DNA of 13,818 bases, from assembly GCA_002453315.1 (NCBI GenBank), contig DKGO01000046.1:1-13818 (forward strand), written 5' to 3'. This document shows positions 6,378 through 12,622 of the stretch, piece after piece. Position 1 is the first letter of the stretch, and every line of letters starts with the position of its first letter. The notes below the pieces were generated by a model that saw only the letters and a program-made list of their open reading frames with translations, was not told where the DNA came from and did not search any database. Source of the stretch: Caryophanales bacterium UBA6768. GTDB taxonomy: Bacteria; Bacillota; Bacilli; Bacillales_D; Amphibacillaceae. The position numbers and the translations under genes are program-made.

Positions 6378-7352
6378 TTATTCTTTAACGAATTCTTTTG
6401 TACTTCTTACCGTATTAATTGGTCGAACGACACTTTCAATTTGCTCCCGTTTTGATTCTAAAAATGGTGGTAGAGCAAGTTTCTCTCCTAACGTTTCGTA
6501 TGGTTCATCTTCCATAAACCCTGGGCCATCTGTCGCTACTTCAAACAAAATTTGGGGAGCAACCCGAGTATATAAAGATTCAAAATAAAATCGATTAACA
6601 TGACCAGATGAAGCCAGACCAAAACTATCAAACCGTTCAATCCATTGATCTATTTCCGAACGATCAGTCACCCGAAATGCAGCATGATGTACTGTGCCAT
6701 ACCCTTGCCTTGCCTCGGGAAGTGTCGTGTTATGTTCAACGATGACCGATGCCCCATTACCACCTTCACCAACTTCAAATAAGTGATAAATTCCGTCATT
6801 TTTTGTTTCTTTAAACATAAGTACTTTTTCTAGCATTTCTTTAAAAAAGTCGAACTGGGAAATTCGAATCGTGATCGGCCCTAATCCTATAATCGCATGT
6901 TCTATCGGTATTGGTCCTTTTTGCCACGGGGTTCCACCTTTTACACCGTTATTTACTTCGTCTGAAATGATTTGATATTGCTGTTCGTCAAAATCGATAA
7001 ACGGTATCATTTTTTTGCCAAATTGTACCTTAATCCCTTCATGTTCAACACCTAAACGATTGAACCGTTTCAGCCAATAATGTAATGAATTATCACTTGG
7101 TACACGAAATGCTGTAACGGCAATTTCATTGGTCCCATGCACTCCTTTTGGAATTCCGGGAAAATCAAAAAATGTCATGTCTGTCCCAGGTCCCCCAACA
7201 TCATCGGCAAAAAACAAATGATATGTTTGGATATCATCTTGGTTGACCGTCTTTTTTACTAATCTCATCCCTAATACATGTGTAAAAAAATCATAATTTT
7301 TTTCTGCACTACTTGTAATTGCCGTCACATGGTGAATACCTTTAAATTCCAT
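6378..7352 (-). CDS. Ring-cleaving extradiol dioxygenase 1 (VOC superfamily, MhqA/MhqO/MhqE type)
   Basis: This 324-residue cytoplasmic non-haem Fe(II) dioxygenase has two vicinal-oxygen-chelate halves. It belongs to the group holding MhqA, MhqE and MhqO of B. subtilis and the hydroquinone dioxygenases PcpA and LinE, which open the hydroquinone ring. Candidate metal ligands are His8 (GIHHVTAI), His222 or His223 (TVHHAAFRV) and Glu271 (ILFEVATDGPGF). Their spacing fits a 2-His-1-carboxylate centre and matches what I recall for PcpA. Other family marks are VNQDD (36-40), YHLFFAD (44-50), GPGTDMTFFDFP (54-65), NRFYFESLY (253-261) and LPPFLE (294-299). The start at 7352 has AAGGAG (7370-7365), 12 nt away, which is a little long. 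It is the first gene of the five-gene operon; the repressor gene follows closely. The natural substrate is inferred from the family. Confidence 0.9.
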   Translation of the reverse strand: MEFKGIHHVTAITSSAEKNYDFFTHVLGMRLVKKTVNQDDIQTYHLFFADDVGGPGTDMTFFDFPGIPKGVHGTNEIAVTAFRVPSDNSLHYWLKRFNRLGVEHEGIKVQFGKKMIPFIDFDEQQYQIISDEVNNGVKGGTPWQKGPIPIEHAIIGLGPITIRISQFDFFKEMLEKVLMFKETKNDGIYHLFEVGEGGNGASVIVEHNTTLPEARQGYGTVHHAAFRVTDRSEIDQWIERFDSFGLASSGHVNRFYFESLYTRVAPQILFEVATDGPGFMEDEPYETLGEKLALPPFLESKREQIESVVRPINTVRSTKEFVKE

Positions 7353-7418
7353 CGTTAACTCATTCTCCTTTTAATTACCTCAAATTTGTTTTCTTCAAAA
7401 ATACATTCATGAAGAAAT

Positions 7419-7461
7419 AATAATATCTCTATTTAGTATATCTCCAATTAGAGATATTATT
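7419..7461. repeat. 13-bp inverted repeat containing a degenerate MhqR-type operator
   Basis: AATAATATCTCTA (7419-7431) is repeated exactly in inverted form at 7449-7461. Overlapping its right arm is TATCTCCAATTAGAGATA (7439-7456), a palindrome with one mismatched pair that resembles the MhqR box, with CTAATTGG in the minus-strand centre in place of the CGAATTCG core. Three TATCTC/GAGATA half-sites are therefore present. It lies 67-109 bp upstream of dioxygenase 1. A weak promoter, TTGGAG (7447-7442) and TATTAT (7425-7420) with 16 bp between, overlaps it. It could be a second operator, a second promoter or an RNA hairpin in the leader. Confidence 0.55.
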
Positions 7462-7510
7462 CCAAAAAATAAACAACTTACGTTGCTATAATTTTCACTT
7501 TAACATTCAA

Positions 7511-7539
7511 ATAATAAGGCGTCAATGTTAATGCCTCGA
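7511..7539 (-). promoter_or_regulatory. Probable main promoter of the quinone-stress operon
   Basis: On the minus strand the -10 is TATTAT (7516-7511), and 17 bp upstream is TCGAGG (7539-7534), a poor -35 that forms half of the operator palindrome. The arrangement is base-for-base equivalent to the promoter of the second dioxygenase. Transcription would start near 7504 and leave a leader of about 150 nt before ATG 7352. Confidence 0.55.
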
Positions 7540-7549
7540 ATTCGAGATA
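7532..7549. promoter_or_regulatory. MhqR-type operator 1, overlapping the -35 of the operon promoter
   Basis: The core CTCGAATTCGAG (7535-7546) is a perfect 12-bp palindrome. On the minus strand the 18-bp site reads TATCTCGAATTCGAGGCA, which matches the inverted repeat ATCTCGAATTCGAGAT I recall for B. subtilis MhqR in all but the outer right bases. It covers the -35 region of the operon that encodes the MhqR-like repressor. This implies autorepression by steric block. Binding itself is inferred. Confidence 0.75.
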
Positions 7550-7561
7550 AATTTTGTTTTA

Positions 7562-7724
7562 CCAATAGTACCAATTAAGTTTGTGAGAATGCTAATCCTA
7601 ACTAGATAACTTGATGGCCTTCCAAATTAAAAATCTTATAATGTTATTAATGCCATCTGTTAATCAAATTAACATAGACCCTCTAATAGATCATCCCCTT
7701 TTCGGATTAATTAAATATTTTCCA
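7562..7724. other. Rest of the 372-bp gap between the two dioxygenase genes: no gene seen
   Basis: The gap 7353-7724 holds operator 1, its promoter and the inverted repeat at 7419-7461. The remaining 163 bp show only AT-rich sequence. A small hairpin GTTAAT/ATTAAC (7659-7673) lacks a U-tract, so I find no clear terminator for dioxygenase 2, and some read-through into the operon is possible. Confidence 0.5.
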
Positions 7725-8669
7725 TTATGATGGCTCATCAATTGGCAATAAATGTTTTTCTATTTCCTTGCGTTGCCCTTCTAGAAATGGCGGAAGGCTC
7801 AGTCCCCCTCCTAATTCTTCTAATGAACTATCAACTAGAAATCCGGGGCCATCTGTTGCAATTTCGAATAATATACCGTTCGATTCACGGAAATAAAAAC
7901 TTTTAAAATAGAACCGATCAATAATACCCGTAGATTGAAAACCACGTTGTTGCACTTTTTCCTCCCAAAAAATTAACTCTTTTTCATCCTTTGCACGAAT
8001 AGCAATATGATGGATACTTCCACGTCCAGGTTTTTCTGTCTCCCCATCTAATTGTTTTACTAACATTTCACCAAATATTTCTCCATCCACTAATTGTAAT
8101 ATAATTTCATTTGCCCTTTCCGACATTATTTTATAGTGGAATAATTCAGTTAATGTCCGTTTTAGTTTTTCCACACGTCTTACAGTTATTTCAATTGTCC
8201 CAATGCCTTTAATTTGGTGTTCCTTTGGGACAGATGATTTTTCCCAATGTTTCCATAATGGTGGTTTTTCCTCACTTACCTGCAACACCATTTGTAAACC
8301 ATCTTTATCTTCAAAATATAATGCTGGCCTATTTGCATAGGTTGTTATTTCCCCATGGCTAATCTCAAATTGCTCGAAACGTTTTTTCCAATACAGCAAA
8401 CTTTCGAAGGATGGAACGACTAACCCAATCCGGGTTATCGCATTAGTTCCTATATGAGTTCTGCCGATTTGTGGCATTTCAAAAAATGTTAATTCTGTTC
8501 CAGGACTGCCTGTTTGATCTCCATAAAACAGATGATACATCGATGGATCATCCTGATTTACCGTTACCTTTACCCTTCGTAATCCCAGAACTGTTTGATA
8601 AAAATAATTAGTTGCTTTTGCACACTTTGTCATCATCGACATATGATGGTGACCTTGTATTTGATACAT
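7725..8669 (-). CDS. Ring-cleaving extradiol dioxygenase 2 (VOC superfamily, Mhq type)
   Basis: This 314-residue protein is a diverged paralogue of dioxygenase 1 and has the same two-half VOC layout. Candidate Fe(II) ligands are kept: a His in GHHHMSMM (7-9), His220 or His221 (SIHHIAIRA) and Glu269 (ILFEIATDGPGF). VNQDD (37-41), YHLFYGD (45-51), GSPGTELTFFEMP (54-66), DRFYFKSFYF (251-260) and LSLPPFLEG (291-299) align with the paralogue. The middle (about 105-215) differs most, which suggests a different substrate range. The ATG at 8669 has an ideal site (AAGGAG, 7 nt). It appears monocistronic, with its own operator-promoter at 8773-8813. It lies directly downstream of the heptad-repeat gene but is separated from it by a strong terminator. 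The reaction, ring opening of hydroquinone- or catechol-like compounds, is known for the family and inferred here. Confidence 0.9.
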   Translation of the reverse strand: MYQIQGHHHMSMMTKCAKATNYFYQTVLGLRRVKVTVNQDDPSMYHLFYGDQTGSPGTELTFFEMPQIGRTHIGTNAITRIGLVVPSFESLLYWKKRFEQFEISHGEITTYANRPALYFEDKDGLQMVLQVSEEKPPLWKHWEKSSVPKEHQIKGIGTIEITVRRVEKLKRTLTELFHYKIMSERANEIILQLVDGEIFGEMLVKQLDGETEKPGRGSIHHIAIRAKDEKELIFWEEKVQQRGFQSTGIIDRFYFKSFYFRESNGILFEIATDGPGFLVDSSLEELGGGLSLPPFLEGQRKEIEKHLLPIDEPS

Positions 8670-8772
8670 GGGGATTCTCCTTTTTCTAAGACATCATATA
8701 AATGATTCAAAAATTGATGGTCAATGCAATTTTATCCTTTATATGTTTCACTAATATCACTTTAGCAATCAA

Positions 8773-8801
8773 ATTATAAATTCGCAATGCTATTGTCTCG
8801 A
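8773..8801 (-). promoter_or_regulatory. Promoter of dioxygenase 2, -35 embedded in the operator
   Basis: On the minus strand a perfect TATAAT (8778-8773) is preceded at 17 bp by TCGAGA (8801-8796), which matches the -35 consensus in four of six positions and is half of the operator palindrome. The predicted start near 8766 gives a leader of about 97 nt. Repressor binding would cover the -35 directly. Confidence 0.65.
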
Positions 8802-8813
8802 ATTCGAGACAAT
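8792..8813. promoter_or_regulatory. MhqR-type operator 2, perfect 22-bp palindrome
   Basis: Positions 8792-8813 are a perfect palindrome centred between 8802 and 8803, with the core CTCGAATTCGAG (8797-8808) and outer arms ATTGT/ACAAT. The 12-bp core is identical to operator 1, and both sit at the same distance from their -10. The outer arms differ from the TAT/ATA arms of the other sites. It is the best MhqR-type operator in the window, judged by symmetry and promoter overlap. Confidence 0.8.
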
Positions 8814-8815
8814 GG

Positions 8816-8857
8816 TACAAAAAATACCCTATCATACTCTGTCCATGATAGGATATT
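8816..8857 (-). terminator. Rho-independent terminator after the heptad-repeat gene
   Basis: On the minus strand CCTATCAT (8852-8845) pairs with ATGATAGG (8835-8828). The stem can extend through AATA/TATT past one mismatch, and a run of six T follows (8824-8819). It begins 8 bp after the stop of the heptad-repeat gene and ends a few bases before operator 2. It insulates the dioxygenase 2 promoter from the upstream unit. Confidence 0.85.
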
Positions 8858-8864
8858 TGAAAGA

Positions 8865-10427
8865 TTATTTATTTTTTCTAAATAAATCTAAAAATCGTTG
8901 CCAGAAATTTTTTTCCTTTAGTGTTTCATCAATTTCCTCTTTACCTTCCGGTTTTTCAATTCGTTCTGTTTGTAACACAAATTGCACCACACCAATTTGT
9001 TTATTGTTATCAGATACAAATGATAGTGGTTCGAAATCTGAATAATCAAATGAGGCTAGTTGCTCATCAATTTCCGATTGCATTTTATTTGGTAAGTCCC
9101 TTGTTTCATGATGAAGTTCCTTAGAACCGTCATGAAGCTTTTTGCTCCCTTTATTAAGCTCCCCAGCCCCTTCCTTAACACCTTGAATGCCCTGGTCAAT
9201 ATCCTGATATGATTGGCTTAATTGATGGACACCATTTGTATACCCGACTAATCCATCATGAAATTCATCATATTGTGACGATAATTCCTTTAATCCTGCT
9301 AGTAATTCAGTAAGTTCACCTAATTGATCTAATTGTTGAAAACTTTGCTCAATATTATCGGCAATTAATTGTAATCCCTGTCCAACCTGATCATCTTCTG
9401 ATTGATTGGCCATTTGGCGTAATTGTTCTGGTAATTGTTGCAATTCACCCATACTTGGTAACTCAATATCAGCATCTATTGCCTCGTTTATTTGTCCAAA
9501 TGCACCTTGAATTTGTTGAGAACCTTTAACTAGATCACCTGATGACTGATCCAATTCTTGTATACCAGATAAGTATTTACCTGAACCAACTTTTAATTCG
9601 GATGTTCCTGAGTACAACTCAGCCGTCCCTTCACTTAAATCTCCAATACCTTGATTAATATCCCGGATTGCATCTGTTAACTTTTGCATATCATCCTTCA
9701 TGCTACCAAACTCTGGATCATCAATAGCCACATTAGCGGGAACAGCTGAAATTTGGATTGGATCCATCTTGAACGATTCAACATCCGCAGAAACGACTAA
9801 ATGTTCTTCCTCACCTGGCATTACATTAAACGATATGAGGCGATTCTTTCCTTCCTTAGCCTCTGTTCCTTTCGGTGAATGTACTTGTTGAAAAATTTCT
9901 GGATCTAATGTAACAGAAATCTGTAACAAGTAATATTCAAAAAATGTAGCATCAATTGTTTTATTAGCAGAAGTATTTATATGAATTTCTAACTCACCAT
10001 TTTGTCCTGCTAATTGTTCAGGAGATATTTCTTCGCCATTTAACAAATAAGTAATTTCTATATCCCACGGTAATTCCCGTTGCTGTAATTCACCTTGATA
10101 GTAAAATTCATCAGCATCCGCATGGAATTGGATTTTTTGATCACCTAATTGTTCTATTGGCAATAAATTAGTCAAATTGCGAACATTCTTATATAACCCA
10201 TAATCAATCATTTTCCCCTGTTTCGTCATATGAAATGTATTCACAACATACATTTCCTTTATCGTTCCGTTTGCTGTCAAATTACCGTAAATGACCTCAT
10301 CTTTTTCATCATATGATCCGACCTTATCCCCATCTTTGGCACTAACAATTGTTGATGGAATAAAAGAAATTGATGCGAAAAATAATGCACTAATCACCAT
10401 CACGGCTATCCATTTGTTTAAACGCAT
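8865..10427 (-). CDS. Secreted Leu-x-x-Gly heptad-repeat protein, partner of the MMPL transporter
   Basis: This 520-residue protein is exported by a signal peptide (MRLNKW, hydrophobic residues 7-28, likely cleavage after STIVSA at 30). Residues about 40-245 form an acidic, beta-rich region I do not recognise. Heptad repeats with Leu-x-x-Gly spacing follow in two blocks: about 253-307 (e.g. IGDLSEGTAEL) and about 393-440 (e.g. IQGVKEGAGELNKG). Such repeats occur in YhgE/Pip-type envelope proteins and probably form long helical bundles. A Gln/Leu-rich helical region lies between the blocks. Unlike YhgE it has no membrane segments after the signal; the C-terminus is basic (FRKNK). The start is well supported by AAAGGAG 9 nt upstream, inside the end of the MMPL gene. 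Its stop-to-start gap of 4 bp suggests translational coupling and joint function at the cell surface. The exact role is unknown. Confidence 0.8.
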   Translation of the reverse strand: MRLNKWIAVMVISALFFASISFIPSTIVSAKDGDKVGSYDEKDEVIYGNLTANGTIKEMYVVNTFHMTKQGKMIDYGLYKNVRNLTNLLPIEQLGDQKIQFHADADEFYYQGELQQRELPWDIEITYLLNGEEISPEQLAGQNGELEIHINTSANKTIDATFFEYYLLQISVTLDPEIFQQVHSPKGTEAKEGKNRLISFNVMPGEEEHLVVSADVESFKMDPIQISAVPANVAIDDPEFGSMKDDMQKLTDAIRDINQGIGDLSEGTAELYSGTSELKVGSGKYLSGIQELDQSSGDLVKGSQQIQGAFGQINEAIDADIELPSMGELQQLPEQLRQMANQSEDDQVGQGLQLIADNIEQSFQQLDQLGELTELLAGLKELSSQYDEFHDGLVGYTNGVHQLSQSYQDIDQGIQGVKEGAGELNKGSKKLHDGSKELHHETRDLPNKMQSEIDEQLASFDYSDFEPLSFVSDNNKQIGVVQFVLQTERIEKPEGKEEIDETLKEKNFWQRFLDLFRKNK

Positions 10428-10431
10428 CCAG

Positions 10432-12510
10432 TCACTCTCCTTTATAAAAATTTGCTTTCCATGTTGTTTTTTCTATAAACCGATCAAATACGATAAGTAA
10501 GGCCGGTAATAATAAGACGACTAATAAAAATGCTAACAATGTTCCGCGACCGAGTAAAAGTCCGATTGCGGAAATAATTGGATCTGACGATGTCGCCCAT
10601 AAAATAAACCCAACACTCGATAAAATCGAAGCAGAAACTCCGATAGAAAATGTTTTTTCATTAATCGTTTTGACAATTGCTGCAATAGCGGGTAGTTCTT
10701 TGCGATTGTTCGTATAATCCTCTGAAAACAAAATGGCATAATCTACAGTCGCCGCTAATTGAACAATACTGATGATTAAATAACCAATATATACGAGTGA
10801 ATCTCCCGAAAAATATGGTATCGATAGATTGATCCATACAGAAGTTTGAATTGTTAATAGTAGTATGATTGGGAATGTTAAAGAACGAAATGTAACAAGT
10901 AGGACTAGTGCAATCGCCACAACCGTTAAAATGTTCACTAATCGATTATCTTTTTCTACTATTTGCTTCATATCGTATAGGGTAACTGCCTCACCTGTCA
11001 TATAATACTCTTCATAATAGCTTCCTACCATTTCCCGCACCTCTTCAACAAAACGAAATGCAATTTCGCCTTCCTCATCCGTTGTCGTATGAATAATAAT
11101 CCGACTATAATTATTCGAGAAAAAATTTTCCGTTATTTCCTCATCTAAAAACCCGGGTGGAATGGTAGCCCCAATAACATTTGTATACGAGGCAACACTT
11201 TTAACGTATTGCAGTGACTCTAAGTGACTAATTAACTCAACTTCTCTGGGTAGGTCGCCTTTTTCAACGAGTAACACCATCGGTGTATATTTTCCAAATG
11301 CTTCTTCAATTTGAACAACATCTATTCCTGCCCTCGTTTCTTCAGGAATTTCGCCCATCCCATAAAGAAAACCCGTATTATTTTGTGCTAAAAATGCTGG
11401 AACAATGACTAATGCAACGATGAACATGATTGGGAATCGTAATTTTACTAAATGTTTTCCAAAACGATATTTATTCGGAAACCATTGTTTATGATGGGTT
11501 TTATCAATATATTTGTAAAGCATTAACGTTAAAGCTGGCAAAAAGATCACGACACTTAGAAAACTTAACAAAATTCCTTTCACCAAATTTAGACCTAAGT
11601 CGGCTCCTAGCTCAAAGTTCATAAACGTTAATGCTAAAAACCCAAAAAATGTCGTCGATGCACTCGCAGCAATTGCTGGGAATGACCGTTTCATTGCCAG
11701 TGCCATCGCCTCTTTTGGGTCCGATATCTCTTTTCGATAATCATCAAAACTGTGTAATAAAAATATTGCATAATCAAGTGAAACAGCTAGTTGCAAAATG
11801 GGAGCGACAGCTTGTGAAATGAATGATATTTCCCCGATAAATATATTCGTTCCCAAATTTATGACAACTGAGATTCCAATCGCTGTTAAAAACAGTACTG
11901 GCTCCATCCACGACCGTGTCGATATTAACAGGATAAAAATAATAATTGGAATTAAAATTAATGCAGCATTTAATGTTTCTTTTCCAGTAGCCTTTTGTGA
12001 AATGGCTGTATCCAATGCATCCCCTGAAAGTGCATTTTCTTCCCCAATTAATTCATAAAGTGCATCTGTTGCCGCTACCTCTTGACCATCTTCAATATGC
12101 AATGTAAATAATGCATAATTGTCTTTGTAATAAGTTTCAACCATAGCTGAATCTGCAACTTCAATTGGTGTTCTAATATCAATGACATCGTCTAGCCACA
12201 TGACATCTGAAATACCATCGATTGCTTCCATTTTTTGTTTCATGGCGATTGCTTCTTGGATATCGATATTTTCTATCATCACTCGGGCATTCGCTATTTT
12301 TTCTGTAAATTCACGATCCATGACATCGATTGCTTTTGTTGAAGGTGAGTCTTTCGGTAAAAAATCTGTCATACTATAATTTACTGGCACTCCGAACTGT
12401 ACAATTGCACTGATAAGTGCAATCGCAACGAAAGTGATGACAATTGATTTTTTATATTTTAATGATTGGGTTAGTAAGTTAATTAATTTCACCTTCTTTT
12501 GTTGTAACAA
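10432..12510 (-). CDS. MMPL/RND-family membrane transporter
   Basis: This 692-residue proton-driven transporter of the RND superfamily (MMPL branch) moves lipids or hydrophobic compounds across the membrane. It shows the classic twofold layout: helix 1 (about 22-42), an extracytoplasmic domain (43-180), five helices (about 182-333), helix 7 (358-375), a second external domain (376-520) and five more helices (525-675). SLDYAIFLLHSFDDYR (244-259) and TVDYAILFSEDYTNNR (588-603) carry the paired Asp-Tyr residues (Asp246/Tyr247, Asp590/Tyr591) used for proton relay in MmpL3-type proteins. The TTG at 12510 is the furthest possible start, because a stop lies three codons upstream. It lacks a clear Shine-Dalgarno, and GTG at residue 7, giving MKLINLL, is an alternative. 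It is the first gene of an operon with the heptad-repeat protein. The cargo is unknown. Confidence 0.88.
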   Translation of the reverse strand: MLQQKKVKLINLLTQSLKYKKSIVITFVAIALISAIVQFGVPVNYSMTDFLPKDSPSTKAIDVMDREFTEKIANARVMIENIDIQEAIAMKQKMEAIDGISDVMWLDDVIDIRTPIEVADSAMVETYYKDNYALFTLHIEDGQEVAATDALYELIGEENALSGDALDTAISQKATGKETLNAALILIPIIIFILLISTRSWMEPVLFLTAIGISVVINLGTNIFIGEISFISQAVAPILQLAVSLDYAIFLLHSFDDYRKEISDPKEAMALAMKRSFPAIAASASTTFFGFLALTFMNFELGADLGLNLVKGILLSFLSVVIFLPALTLMLYKYIDKTHHKQWFPNKYRFGKHLVKLRFPIMFIVALVIVPAFLAQNNTGFLYGMGEIPEETRAGIDVVQIEEAFGKYTPMVLLVEKGDLPREVELISHLESLQYVKSVASYTNVIGATIPPGFLDEEITENFFSNNYSRIIIHTTTDEEGEIAFRFVEEVREMVGSYYEEYYMTGEAVTLYDMKQIVEKDNRLVNILTVVAIALVLLVTFRSLTFPIILLLTIQTSVWINLSIPYFSGDSLVYIGYLIISIVQLAATVDYAILFSEDYTNNRKELPAIAAIVKTINEKTFSIGVSASILSSVGFILWATSSDPIISAIGLLLGRGTLLAFLLVVLLLPALLIVFDRFIEKTTWKANFYKGE

Positions 12511-12551
12511 TGGGCACTATATTTTTTTCCAAACAAAAACATCCATTTCTT

Positions 12552-12580
12552 ATTTTACGTTTCTTTCCTACAGTTTACAA
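12552..12580 (-). promoter_or_regulatory. Probable promoter of the MMPL operon
   Basis: On the minus strand TTGTAA (12580-12575) and TAAAAT (12557-12552) are 17 bp apart, with four and five consensus matches. The expected start near 12545 gives a leader of about 35 nt. No CTCGAATTCGAG operator lies here, so this unit does not look like part of the MhqR-type regulon. The 112-bp gap holds no clear terminator for the Bmr-like gene. Confidence 0.45.
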
Positions 12581-12622
12581 TACTTATAACGGTTGATTTA
12601 TCACATTTTTTCGACAAATGTC

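Noticed and set aside
7659..7673. GTTAAT/ATTAAC hairpin as a terminator for dioxygenase 2.
   Set aside because: The stem is only six AT-rich pairs and no U-tract follows on either strand.
10533..10739. Open frame of 68 codons inside the MMPL gene on the same strand.
   Set aside because: It is out of frame within a conserved transmembrane region with the Asp-Tyr motif, so the overlapping frame is most likely incidental.
12590..12620. ACATTT/AAATGT hairpin as a terminator for the Bmr-like gene.
   Set aside because: The stem is short and AT-only apart from one G-C pair, and GATAAATC follows where a U-tract is needed.
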